Source: Intrasporangiaceae bacterium
GTDB lineage: Bacteria; Actinomycetota; Actinomycetes; Actinomycetales; Dermatophilaceae
Direction of reading: 5' to 3'
Assembly (NCBI GenBank): GCA_021324575.1
Contig: JAJPIW010000032.1
Location: 40,228-104,227, forward strand
Length of the DNA: 64,000 nt
Made by a program: the position numbers and the translations under genes. Below the pieces are notes generated by a model. It had not been told where the DNA came from and did not search any database. It was given only the letters and a program-made list of their open reading frames with translations. The first letter of the stretch is position 1; each line of letters opens with the position of its first letter. This document shows, piece after piece, positions 26,098-33,664 of the stretch.

Positions 26098-27588
26098 ATG
26101 ACTGCCAGCACGGTCGAAAAGACCGCCCCTCAGGTTGCCATCAACGACATCGGCACCGAGGAAGATCTCCTGGCCGCGATCGACGCGACCATCAAGCACT
26201 TCAATGACGGCGACATCGTCGAGGGTCGCATCGTCAAGGTCGACCGGGACGAGGTCCTGCTCGACATCGGCTACAAGACCGAGGGTGTCATCCCCTCCCG
26301 CGAGCTGTCCATCAAGCACGACGTCGACCCGTCCGAGGTCGTTTCCGTGGGCGATGAGGTCGAGGCCCTAGTCCTCCAGAAGGAGGACAAGGAAGGTCGC
26401 CTGATCCTGTCCAAGAAGCGCGCGCAGTACGAGCGCGCCTGGGGCACGATCGAGAAGATCAAGGAAGAGGACGGCGTCGTCACCGGCACCGTCATCGAGG
26501 TCGTCAAGGGTGGCCTCATCCTCGACATCGGCCTGCGCGGCTTCCTGCCTGCCTCGCTCGTGGAGATGCGTCGCGTCCGCGACCTGCAGCCCTACGTCGG
26601 CAAGCAGATCGAGGCCAAGATCATCGAGCTGGACAAGAACCGCAACAACGTGGTCCTGTCCCGTCGCGCCTGGCTCGAGCAGACCCAGTCCGAGGTCCGC
26701 ACCACCTTCCTGCGCGAGCTGCAGAAGGGCCAGGTCCGCTCCGGTGTGGTCTCCTCCATCGTCAACTTCGGTGCGTTCGTCGACCTCGGTGGCGTTGACG
26801 GTCTCGTCCACGTCTCCGAGCTGTCCTGGAAGCACATCGACCACCCGTCCGAGGTCGTCGAGGTCGGCGACGAGGTCACCGTCGAGGTGCTCGACGTCGA
26901 CATGGACCGCGAGCGTGTCTCCCTGTCGCTGAAGGCGACCCAGGAGGACCCGTGGCAGCACTTCGCCCGGACCCACGCGATCGGTCAGGTCGTCCCGGGC
27001 AAGGTCACCAAGCTCGTCCCGTTCGGTGCGTTCGTCCGCGTCGACGACGGCATCGAGGGCCTGGTCCACATCTCCGAGCTCGCCGAGCGTCACGTCGAGC
27101 TGCCCGAGCAGGTCGTCACCGTCGGGTCCGACATCTTCGTCAAGGTCATCGACATCGACCTCGAGCGTCGTCGGATCTCGCTGTCGCTCAAGCAGGCCAA
27201 CGACGCGGCGGGCCAGGTCGAGGAGTTCGACCCGACCCTCTACGGCATGGCGGCCGAGTACGACGAGGCGGGCAACTACAAGTACCCCGAGGGCTTCGAC
27301 CCCGAGACCAACGAGTGGCTCGAGGGTTACGAGGCGCAACGCGAGAAGTGGGAGAAGCAGTACGCCGAGGCCCACGCTCGCTGGGAGGCGCACAAGACCC
27401 AGGTCGAGTCCGCGGCCAAGGCCGACGCCGACGCGGCGACCGGTGGCGACACCCCGACCTCCTACTCGAGCGACTCGGCGACCTCGTCGTCGTCCTCCTC
27501 GGACAGCGGCTCCGCGGCCCCGGCCGAGGGCACCCTGGCCTCCGACGAGGCGCTTGCCGCCCTGCGGGAGAAGCTCACCGGCAACTGA
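26098..27588 (+). CDS. rpsA: 30S ribosomal protein S1
   Basis: This 496-residue protein has four S1 (OB-fold) domains. They start near residues 35 (GDIVEGRIVKVDRDEVLLDIGYKTEG), 120 (VVTGTVIEVVKGGLILDIGLRGFLP), 207 (GQVRSGVVSSIVNFGAFVDLGG) and 293 (GQVVPGKVTKLVPFGAFVRVDDG). Four domains is the usual actinobacterial form. The C-terminal tail after residue 385 is acidic and then Ser/Ala-rich (YSSDSATSSSSSSDSGSA), probably disordered. It helps mRNA bind the 30S subunit. ATG at 26098 has GGAG upstream. Two hairpins follow the stop. Confidence 0.97.
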   Translation: MTASTVEKTAPQVAINDIGTEEDLLAAIDATIKHFNDGDIVEGRIVKVDRDEVLLDIGYKTEGVIPSRELSIKHDVDPSEVVSVGDEVEALVLQKEDKEGRLILSKKRAQYERAWGTIEKIKEEDGVVTGTVIEVVKGGLILDIGLRGFLPASLVEMRRVRDLQPYVGKQIEAKIIELDKNRNNVVLSRRAWLEQTQSEVRTTFLRELQKGQVRSGVVSSIVNFGAFVDLGGVDGLVHVSELSWKHIDHPSEVVEVGDEVTVEVLDVDMDRERVSLSLKATQEDPWQHFARTHAIGQVVPGKVTKLVPFGAFVRVDDGIEGLVHISELAERHVELPEQVVTVGSDIFVKVIDIDLERRRISLSLKQANDAAGQVEEFDPTLYGMAAEYDEAGNYKYPEGFDPETNEWLEGYEAQREKWEKQYAEAHARWEAHKTQVESAAKADADAATGGDTPTSYSSDSATSSSSSSDSGSAAPAEGTLASDEALAALREKLTGN

Positions 27589-27593
27589 GCCCA

Positions 27594-27620
27594 GCGGCAT
27601 ACGAACATCTCGTATGCCGC
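27594..27620 (+). terminator. Terminator-like hairpin of inverted GCGGCATACGA/TCGTATGCCGC
   Basis: A perfect 11-bp stem with the loop ACATC begins 5 bp after the rpsA stop. Stem and loop are almost the same as the hairpin at 4182-4205. No T-run follows. Confidence 0.65.
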
Positions 27621-27632
27621 CCGCTCATCGAA

Positions 27633-27672
27633 CGCGGCCCGGTCACCCCACGCACGGGGAGACCGGGCCGCG
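27633..27672 (+). terminator. Strong GC-rich hairpin after rpsA
   Basis: CGCGGCCCGGTC (27633-27644) pairs perfectly with GACCGGGCCGCG (27661-27672), and the loop has an inner CCCC/GGGG pairing. Placed 12 bp after the motif hairpin, it gives rpsA tandem terminators ahead of the next promoter. Confidence 0.65.
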
Positions 27673-27696
27673 TCGCGTTGTCCGCCGCGGGAGAGG

Positions 27697-27702
27697 CACG
27701 AT
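27697..27702 (+). promoter_or_regulatory. -10 box (CACGAT) of the PPOX-class gene, leaderless
   Basis: CACGAT is followed by 6 nt (GGGCGT) and ATG at 27709. The first base differs from TANNNT, so this is a weaker example of the leaderless pattern. Confidence 0.4.
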
Positions 27703-27708
27703 GGGCGT

Positions 27709-28173
27709 ATGCCGCGAACCATCGCCACGAACACGACCGTCGACCTGGACGCCCTGCTGGACTTCGTCCGCCCACGTCACCAGATGGTCCTCATGACGAC
27801 CCGCGCCGACGGCCGTCCGCAGGCCTCGCCGGTGACCGGGGGCGTCGACGACGCTGGGCGGATCGTCGTCTCCAGCTATCCGGAGCGGGCCAAGGTGACC
27901 AATGCCAGGCTGCGGCCGATGGCCAGCGTCCTGGTCCTCTCCGACGACTTCGGTGGGGCGTGGGTGCAGGTCGACGGCACGGTGGAGGTGCTCGATGTCC
28001 CCGAGTCGGTCGAGCCGCTCGTCGAGTACTTCCGCAACATCAGCGGCGAGCACCCGGACTGGGCCGAGTACCGCCAGGCCATGCTCGACCAGGGCAAGTC
28101 GATCATCCGCGTGACGCCGACCCGCTGGTCGCCGATCGCGACCGGCGGCTTCCCCGCGCGACTGGCCGGCTGA
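27709..28173 (+). CDS. PPOX-class (F420- or FMN-dependent) oxidoreductase
   Basis: This 154-residue protein has the split-barrel pattern RHQMVLMTTRADGRPQASPVTGGVDDAGRIVVSSYPERAKVTNARLRPMASVLV, followed by a mid-strand block (WVQVDGTVEVLD) and YRQAMLDQGKSIIRVTPTRW. This fits the TIGR03618 type of F420-dependent reductases, common in Actinobacteria. FMN binding cannot be excluded. The substrate is unknown. It follows the two rpsA terminators and begins with its own leaderless promoter. Confidence 0.8.
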   Translation: MPRTIATNTTVDLDALLDFVRPRHQMVLMTTRADGRPQASPVTGGVDDAGRIVVSSYPERAKVTNARLRPMASVLVLSDDFGGAWVQVDGTVEVLDVPESVEPLVEYFRNISGEHPDWAEYRQAMLDQGKSIIRVTPTRWSPIATGGFPARLAG

Positions 28174-28308
28174 CCAGGCGTCCGACTCGCCACGTACGGT
28201 GCGTTTCCACGGGTTTGGCCCGATCCTGCCCGGTGCACGAGCGCGAGTCGCTAGCCTGCGAACACTGACCTCAGCGGCCGCGGGCGCACGCGCCAGAGAG
28301 GGGACACG

Positions 28309-29196
28309 ATGGCGGAGCACCGGGCTGCGCGCACGATCGACCCCGGCATGGCCACCGTCGTGGCCGCCGCACTCGCACTGGTCGGAACCGTCGTGACGGT
28401 GATCCTGCACGACGGGCCGGGCGGCGGAGGTGGTGGCAACCCGACCACGACGTCGGTGCACACGACGACCACGACGACGTCCGCGCCGCCGCCGGGTCCG
28501 GTCGTGCAGGTCGTCGCGGGGCTGTCCGATGCCCAGAAGCAGGCCGTGGACCAGGCCGCGGCCGCCATCCTCGCCGTGGGCAACCGGATGCCACTCATCG
28601 TCGAGGGTGGCTTCGACGAACGCAACGCACCGGGTTGGTCGGTCGGCAGCCACACCTACGACGGCGGGATCACCTGCACCCAGGCCATCGCCCACAAGGC
28701 GTGGAACCTCACCGTCGCCTCGACCAACGGCGGCGCCTACTGCACCGGGGGCGTCACCCAGGTCGCCAGCGACTTCGTCGTGACCATGGGGACCGCCCTC
28801 TCCACAACGGCCAACGCCGACATCTCGCTGTTCGTCCGGGCCAGCAGCGACCTGAAGAACGGCTACCAGGTCACCTTCAACCCCCAGACCCAGCAGTTCT
28901 GGGAGAACGTCATCGTCGCCGGCACGGCGACCCCGCTCATCCGACCGACCTTCACGGCCGAGATCACCAAGAACGGCGCCAACACCCTTGCCGTGCTCGC
29001 CGTGGGCACCTCGCAGACCATCTATGTCAACGACAAGGTCGTCGCGATGGTCTCCCAGGAGTCCCGGGTCTCGGCCGCGGGCCAGACCCGTATCCAGGTC
29101 CAGCTGAACGAGGCCAACGGCACCGAGACACTGTCCGTCGACCGGTTCGACATCCACGGCCAGGCCGCGCTGGGGGTCGCCTCGACGACCTCCTGA
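28309..29196 (+). CDS. Hypothetical membrane-anchored extracytoplasmic protein
   Basis: I do not recognise this 295-residue protein. It has one N-terminal helix (GMATVVAAALALVGTVVTVIL), then a flexible linker (GGGGGGNPTTTSVHTTTTTTSAPPPG) of cell-wall-spanning type. A conserved-looking globular part begins at about residue 70 (LSDAQKQAVDQAAAAILAVGNRMPL, GWSVGSHTYDGGITC), with cysteines in GGITCT and GAYCTGG that could pair. The last 100 residues (TFTAEITKNGANTLAVLAVGTSQTIYVNDKVVAMV) resemble a beta-sandwich of the concanavalin/LamG type. The start has GAGAGGGG upstream and TAGCCT at 28252-28257 as a -10 candidate. It may be a cell-surface binding protein. Confidence 0.55.
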   Translation: MAEHRAARTIDPGMATVVAAALALVGTVVTVILHDGPGGGGGGNPTTTSVHTTTTTTSAPPPGPVVQVVAGLSDAQKQAVDQAAAAILAVGNRMPLIVEGGFDERNAPGWSVGSHTYDGGITCTQAIAHKAWNLTVASTNGGAYCTGGVTQVASDFVVTMGTALSTTANADISLFVRASSDLKNGYQVTFNPQTQQFWENVIVAGTATPLIRPTFTAEITKNGANTLAVLAVGTSQTIYVNDKVVAMVSQESRVSAAGQTRIQVQLNEANGTETLSVDRFDIHGQAALGVASTTS

Positions 29197-29268
29197 CCGA
29201 GCCTTGCAGGGCTCGCCGGGTCGTCGAGCTGGAAGGAAACTCGCTCGTTCGGTGTCCTATGCCGCGCC

Positions 29269-29274
29269 TAGGGT
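29269..29274 (+). promoter_or_regulatory. -10 box (TAGGGT) of the DinB-like gene, leaderless
   Basis: TAGGGT is followed by GAGGCGC (7 nt) and ATG at 29282, the same box and spacing as pyk. Confidence 0.65.
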
Positions 29275-29281
29275 GAGGCGC

Positions 29282-30070
29282 ATGACGCTCGACTTCGATG
29301 ACCATCTCGCCCGCGAGTCAGACGACTTCCTCACCGCGGTCCTCGCCGCCGATCCGGCCGCCCGGGTGCCGGGCTGTCCGGACTGGGATGCCGACGACCT
29401 GCTCTGGCACCTGGCGGAGGTGCAGCACTTCTGGGCCTACGTGATCCGGACCCGGCCGGCTCCGCCGAAGGACTACGCCGATCCGGAGCGTCCAGCGGAT
29501 CGAGCCGGTATCGAGGCCTTCTACCGGGCCGCCTCTGCTGACCTGCGCGCTCAGCTGGCCGAGGCCGGAGACGAGGAGGAGGCCTGGACCTGGCACGACT
29601 CGATCCACACAGTCGGCTTCATCCGCCGCCGCCAGGCCCACGAGGCGCTCATCCACCGGGTCGACGCCGAGCAGGCGGCCGGTCTCCCCTCCGTGCTCGA
29701 CCCGGCTCTTGCCTCCGACGGAGCCGTGGAGTGCATCGAGTGGATGTATGCCGGTGCGCCCGACTGGGGGACCTACGTGCCGACCGGCGAGCGGATCGCC
29801 CTGGAGATCGTCGACATCGATGCCCGCCCGGTCATCGGTCTCGGGCGTTTCAGTGGGACCGACCCCAAGTCGGGCGAGGAGCGGGACGACGAGGACCTGG
29901 AGCTGGTGTCGGCCTCCTCGACCGAGCCCGCGGACGCGGTTGTCCACGGCACCGCGGCCGATCTGGACCTCTGGCTCTGGCACCGGGGTCCGCTCGATGC
30001 GTTGACCGTGACCGGCGACGCCGCCGTGTTCGGTCGGTTGAGCACGATCCTCGGCCAGCCGGTCAACTGA
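29282..30070 (+). CDS. Maleylpyruvate isomerase-family (DinB-like, mycothiol-dependent type) protein
   Basis: This 262-residue protein has the family pattern of an N-terminal DinB-like four-helix domain (FLTAVLAADPAARVPGCPDWDADDLLWHLAEVQHFWAYVIR, then RRRQAHEALIHRVDAE). The putative metal ligands are His in WHLAEVQ and HEALIHRVD. A C-terminal SCP2-like MDMPI domain follows (VHGTAADLDLWLWHRGPLD). Family members are mycothiol S-conjugate enzymes or are uncharacterised. A second homologue lies at 53652-54341. The substrate is unknown. ATG at 29282 is fixed by the -10 box; an upstream in-frame start is disfavoured. Confidence 0.8.
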   Translation: MTLDFDDHLARESDDFLTAVLAADPAARVPGCPDWDADDLLWHLAEVQHFWAYVIRTRPAPPKDYADPERPADRAGIEAFYRAASADLRAQLAEAGDEEEAWTWHDSIHTVGFIRRRQAHEALIHRVDAEQAAGLPSVLDPALASDGAVECIEWMYAGAPDWGTYVPTGERIALEIVDIDARPVIGLGRFSGTDPKSGEERDDEDLELVSASSTEPADAVVHGTAADLDLWLWHRGPLDALTVTGDAAVFGRLSTILGQPVN

Positions 30071-30123
30071 CCGTCCTCGGGCGACGGTCGGGTGACCCGA
30101 CAATCGCCGGGAGCGCAGGTCGA

Positions 30124-30129
30124 TAACCT
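30124..30129 (+). promoter_or_regulatory. -10 box (TAACCT) of coaE, leaderless
   Basis: TAACCT is followed by GCTGACC (7 nt) and ATG at 30137. Confidence 0.6.
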
Positions 30130-30136
30130 GCTGACC

Positions 30137-31318
30137 ATGTTGCGCGTCGGCCTCACCGGGGGCATCGGGTCCGGCAAGTCCACTGTGGCCCGGCGGCTGG
30201 CCGAGCTCGGTGCCCTCGTCATCGACGCCGACGTCCTCGCCCGTGAGGTCGTCGAGCCCGGCAGCGAGGGCCTGGCCACGGTCGCGGACCGGTTCGGTAC
30301 CGAGCTTGTCGCCGCCGACGGGTCCCTGGACCGAGCCGCGCTGGGACGCGTCGTGTTCGGCGACGAGCAGGCGCGCCGAGACCTCGAAGGGATCCTGCAT
30401 CCCCGCATCGCGGCTCGCACCGCAGACCTCCTCGAGGCCGCCCCGCGCGCGGCGACCGTCGTCCACGACGTGCCGCTCCTCGTCGAGAAGGCGATGGGCG
30501 CGGCATACCATCTCGTCGTCGTCGTGGGCGCCGACGAGCAGACCCGGGTCGACCGCCTGGTGAGCGATCGAGGCATGTCGCCCGCGGAGGCCCGGGCACG
30601 GATCGCCGCCCAGGCCACTGACGAGCAGCGCCGAGCGGCCGCCGACGTCTGGCTCGACAACGGCGCGTCCCGCGCCGGCGTCGAGGCTGCCGTCGACCTG
30701 TTGTGGGAGCAGCGACTTGCGCCCTACGAAGCGAACCTCCTCGCGGGGCAACGGGTTCGGCTCACCGGGCCGACACAGGTGGGTGGGCCCGACCCGGCCT
30801 GGGAGGGAACGGGTCGGCGGCTGACTGCGCGGCTCGGACACCTCTTCGGCCAGGTGGCCGAACGGGTCGACCACATCGGGTCGACCGCCGTCCCGGGACT
30901 CGCCGCCAAGGACGTCATCGACCTGCAGGTCGGTGTGCGAGACCTGAGCGACGTCGATGATGCGGCGCTCCTCGACCGACTGGCGCGTGGCGGCTTCGTT
31001 CTCGCTCCAGGGGTCCACGGTGACAACAGCAAGAACGGCTCGAGCTGGCCCAAGCGGTTCTTCGGCGGGTGTGACCCCGCCCAGGTGGTCCACGTCCACG
31101 TTCGCGCGACGGGCTCACCGGGGTGGGCGTGGGCCCTCCAGTTCCGCGACTGGCTCCGTGCCGAGCCAGGTGAGCGGGCGGCATACGAGAGTTTCAAGCG
31201 CGACCTGGCCGGCCGGACGGCGGACACGACGGCGTATGCCGCGGCCAAGGAGGAGTGGTTCGACCTGGCCGCGCAGCGGCTGCGGGCCTGGGTGGACCAG
31301 ACCGGGTGGCAGGCCTGA
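30137..31318 (+). CDS. coaE: Dephospho-CoA kinase fused to a GrpB (UPF0157) domain
   Basis: Residues 1 to about 195 are dephospho-CoA kinase, with the P-loop GLTGGIGSGKST, the substrate-binding region ELGALVIDADVLAREV and HDVPLLVEKAM. This is the last step of coenzyme A synthesis. Residues about 215-393 are a GrpB domain (RLGHLFGQVAERVDHIGSTAVPGLAAKDVIDLQVGV, VHVHVRATGSPGWAWALQFRDWLR), a nucleotidyltransferase-like fold. The fusion is also known in mycobacterial CoaE, where the second domain is thought to support the first. ATG at 30137 lies 7 nt after the -10 box. The downstream neighbour is convergent. Confidence 0.95.
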   Translation: MLRVGLTGGIGSGKSTVARRLAELGALVIDADVLAREVVEPGSEGLATVADRFGTELVAADGSLDRAALGRVVFGDEQARRDLEGILHPRIAARTADLLEAAPRAATVVHDVPLLVEKAMGAAYHLVVVVGADEQTRVDRLVSDRGMSPAEARARIAAQATDEQRRAAADVWLDNGASRAGVEAAVDLLWEQRLAPYEANLLAGQRVRLTGPTQVGGPDPAWEGTGRRLTARLGHLFGQVAERVDHIGSTAVPGLAAKDVIDLQVGVRDLSDVDDAALLDRLARGGFVLAPGVHGDNSKNGSSWPKRFFGGCDPAQVVHVHVRATGSPGWAWALQFRDWLRAEPGERAAYESFKRDLAGRTADTTAYAAAKEEWFDLAAQRLRAWVDQTGWQA

Positions 31319-31351
31319 CCCGGACGGCCGCGGCCCACAACGGATGAACCG

Positions 31352-31888
31352 TCAGCCGGTGGCGCTGGCGGCGCCGTAGCGGCCACGGGAGCGCAGGGCC
31401 CAGCGGCTCGCCGCTCCCAGGGCGACGGCCGCGCCGCCGATGACGGCGGCCATGACGAACCAGCCCGGACGTCCCCACTCGATGCAGAGCGTGGTGATGA
31501 GCAGCGGGGCGACCTTGGACGCCAGCGACCAGCCCATTCCGGCAAACCCCTGATACTGGCCCTGCCGTTCGACCGGCCCGAGGCCCACGCTCAAGCCCCA
31601 CTGACCGGGGCTGGAGACCATCTCGCCGACGACGTGGCTGCTCGCCCCGACGAGGAGGACGACCGCGGCTGCCAATGGCCCTGGCCTGTCGCTGAAGGCG
31701 ATGAGCATGAAGGCGGCACCGATCCACACCGCGCCCCGCACATAGACCCGGGCCGAGTCGGCGACCGAGTCGACGCCCCGCGTCAGCCGCACCTGGAACA
31801 GCGCGAGGCCGCCCAGCGCCGCGCCGAAGGCCATGGCGACGTTGGTGATGGCGCGCAGGTAGCCCTCGAAGCCGATGCCTTGGCCGCA
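31352..31888 (-). pseudogene. Remnant of an MFS-type transporter (C-terminal half)
   Basis: The minus-strand frame encodes about 178 residues that resemble the second half of a major facilitator transporter (GFEGYLRAITNVAMAFGAALGGLALFQVRL, then helices GAVWIGAAFMLIAFS, LAAAVVLLVGASSHVVGEMV, GFAGMGWSLASKVAPLLI and GWFVMAAVIGGAAVALGAA). An in-frame TGA at 31889-31891 and the corA promoter bound it upstream. No N-terminal helices are encoded, and the first ATG (31834) is already inside the fold. It is probably a decayed transporter, though a short functional product cannot be excluded. Confidence 0.6.
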
Positions 31889-31946
31889 TCACGACCGGGC
31901 GGAGCGACTCGGAGGCGGCTGTCAGGCGGCACCCGGGCGCACGGCA

Positions 31947-31952
31947 TACGAT
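31947..31952 (+). promoter_or_regulatory. -10 box (TACGAT, from GGCATACGAT) of corA, leaderless
   Basis: The -10 box TACGAT overlaps the recurrent GGCATAC motif and is followed by CAGGGCC (7 nt) and GTG at 31960. Confidence 0.6.
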
Positions 31953-31959
31953 CAGGGCC

Positions 31960-32958
31960 GTGACCAACGGCGTGTACCTCATCGACCGCACGACCGGCGC
32001 TGCCCAACCTGCCGACGAGGCCGACCTACCAGCGCTTCTCGCGCGCGACGACGCATGGGTCTGGCTGGACGTTCCCGAGCCCGACGAGGCGACCGGGCGG
32101 GTGCTCCGCGATGTCCTCAGGTGCCACCCCAAGGCCGTCGACGATGCCTTGGCGCGGAACCACATCGCCCGGATGCACCGGTACCCCGACCATCTCTATC
32201 TGGTCCTCCACCGGCCACTGTCCGGCAAGGCCGGGCACGTCCACTACCTCGAGCTGGACCTGATCATCTCCGGCAACTACCTCGTGACGAGCCACGGCCC
32301 GCGCAACACGTCCGTGCCGCTCGAGGCGATGGTCGCCGAGACCACCGATGTCGCCGCTCGGCTCGACTCGGGTCATCTCACGCCGCGGTCGCCGACTGCC
32401 CTCGCGTATGCCGTCATCTCCTCGATCACCAATGCCGAGGAGCGGATCGTCAACGAGTTCGCCCGCGAGGTGGGGCTGCTCGAGCAGCGGGTCATGACCC
32501 AGGAGGAGGAGGGCAACCCACAGGCCTTCCTCGACGAGCTCTTCACGACGCGGCACACCCTGCTCACCGTCCTCACCATGTCGGCGCAGGGCTCGGAGAT
32601 CCTCGCCCGGGCGCGCAGCCTGATGACCGAGCTGCCCGAGGAGGACCGGCACCTGCTCTCCGACCTCCACGACCAGTACCGACGACTTGCAGACATCACC
32701 AAGAGCCAGCTGGTGTTCCTCGAGGGCGTCACCGACTTCTACCGAGCGCGCAACGACACCCGGATGACCATCGCGGGGGAGCGGCTGGCTGTTATCGCCG
32801 CGGTGACCCTGCCCATCACGGCCATCTCCTCGGTCATGGGCATGAACGTCATCGTCAACGGGAGCACGCACTGGACCGCGCTGTGGATCCTGCTCGCCAT
32901 CATGTCGGGGATGTCGGTCTGGCTGCTCCGGTGGGCCCGCAAGCAGGGCTGGTGGTGA
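31960..32958 (+). CDS. corA: CorA-family magnesium/divalent cation transporter
   Basis: This 332-residue protein has the CorA layout: a cytoplasmic alpha/beta funnel domain, a long helix (near GVTDFYRARNDTRM) and two C-terminal membrane helices. The signature GMNV follows the first (LAVIAAVTLPITAISSVMGMNVIVNG). The last helix ends in RWARKQGWW with the usual basic tail. It forms pentameric Mg2+ (or Co2+/Zn2+) channels. The GTG start is set by the -10 box 7 nt upstream. The gene stands alone, divergent from the MFS remnant. Confidence 0.92.
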   Translation: MTNGVYLIDRTTGAAQPADEADLPALLARDDAWVWLDVPEPDEATGRVLRDVLRCHPKAVDDALARNHIARMHRYPDHLYLVLHRPLSGKAGHVHYLELDLIISGNYLVTSHGPRNTSVPLEAMVAETTDVAARLDSGHLTPRSPTALAYAVISSITNAEERIVNEFAREVGLLEQRVMTQEEEGNPQAFLDELFTTRHTLLTVLTMSAQGSEILARARSLMTELPEEDRHLLSDLHDQYRRLADITKSQLVFLEGVTDFYRARNDTRMTIAGERLAVIAAVTLPITAISSVMGMNVIVNGSTHWTALWILLAIMSGMSVWLLRWARKQGWW

Positions 32959-32981
32959 GTCCGCTCGTATGCCGGGCCAGG

Positions 32982-33602
32982 TCAGTCCGAGCTCGCCGCC
33001 TCGGCTGACGCCTTCTTGCTGGCGGCCCTCCTGACCGGCCCGGCCTTGCGAGTCGCGGCCCGCTTGGCCAGCCCGCTGCTGGGGGCCCTGCCACGGGAGG
33101 TGACGTAACCCTCCGGGTCCTTGTCCTTGGGCGCTATCCCCGTGGCCGCCTTGGTCGACTCGTAGCGGATGAAGGCCACCGCGATCTCGTGACGCAGCTC
33201 CAGAGTCGCCTGCTGACGGAAGTCGGCCAGGTCCTGGCGCTCCTCCTCACCCATGTGGTTGCTGTTGTAGACGTTGGCGTCCGTGATGCCGGTCCACCAG
33301 GCCGCGGAGCCTGCTCGGCACCGCCGCACCTTGCGAATGGCCTTGCGGATCTCGTTGTGGTCCTTGATCGCGTCCTCGACCTCCTCGTCGACCGACTCCG
33401 CGTCCGCGCCCCCGGTGCCGAGCTTGAGCAGCTCGGGGTAGAAGTACTTCTCCTCGGCCTCGGCATGGGTCTCGAGGAGGATCTCCAACCGCCTCCACAG
33501 AGCCGCGAGGCCTTCGTGGTCCGTGCGCGGCCACTCCTCCAACATCGCGAACATGCGGCGCTGCTCGGCATGCTGATGGGCGATGATCTCGGTGATGTCC
33601 AT
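32982..33602 (-). CDS. Hemerythrin-like protein with a basic, Lys/Arg/Ala-rich tail
   Basis: The first 150 residues are a four-helix hemerythrin-type domain with spaced ligands ([54 protein letters not shown]), consistent with a di-iron site that senses or binds oxygen or nitric oxide. The last 55 residues are strongly basic and low-complexity ([31 protein letters not shown]), like a histone H1-type DNA-binding tail. ATG at 33602 is chosen over an upstream in-frame codon because CACAAT stands 6 nt before it. The uvrB promoter is only about 50 bp away in the opposite direction. Confidence 0.8.
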   Translation of the reverse strand: MDITEIIAHQHAEQRRMFAMLEEWPRTDHEGLAALWRRLEILLETHAEAEEKYFYPELLKLGTGGADAESVDEEVEDAIKDHNEIRKAIRKVRRCRAGSAAWWTGITDANVYNSNHMGEEERQDLADFRQQATLELRHEIAVAFIRYESTKAATGIAPKDKDPEGYVTSRGRAPSSGLAKRAATRKAGPVRRAASKKASAEAASSD

Positions 33603-33608
33603 GGGCCC

Positions 33609-33614
33609 ATTGTG
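33609..33614 (-). promoter_or_regulatory. -10 box (CACAAT) of the hemerythrin-like gene, leaderless
   Basis: CACAAT on the minus strand is followed by GGGCCC (6 nt) and ATG at 33602. The first base is atypical. Confidence 0.4.
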
Positions 33615-33652
33615 CGGGCCGCTTCCACGACGTGGCTGTCGGTGGCGCGGCA

Positions 33653-33658
33653 TACGAT
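33653..33658 (+). promoter_or_regulatory. -10 box (TACGAT, from GGCATACGAT) of uvrB, leaderless
   Basis: TACGAT lies inside CGGCATACGAT, as at corA, and is followed by CGATTC (6 nt) and ATG at 33665. Confidence 0.6.
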
Positions 33659-33664
33659 CGATTC

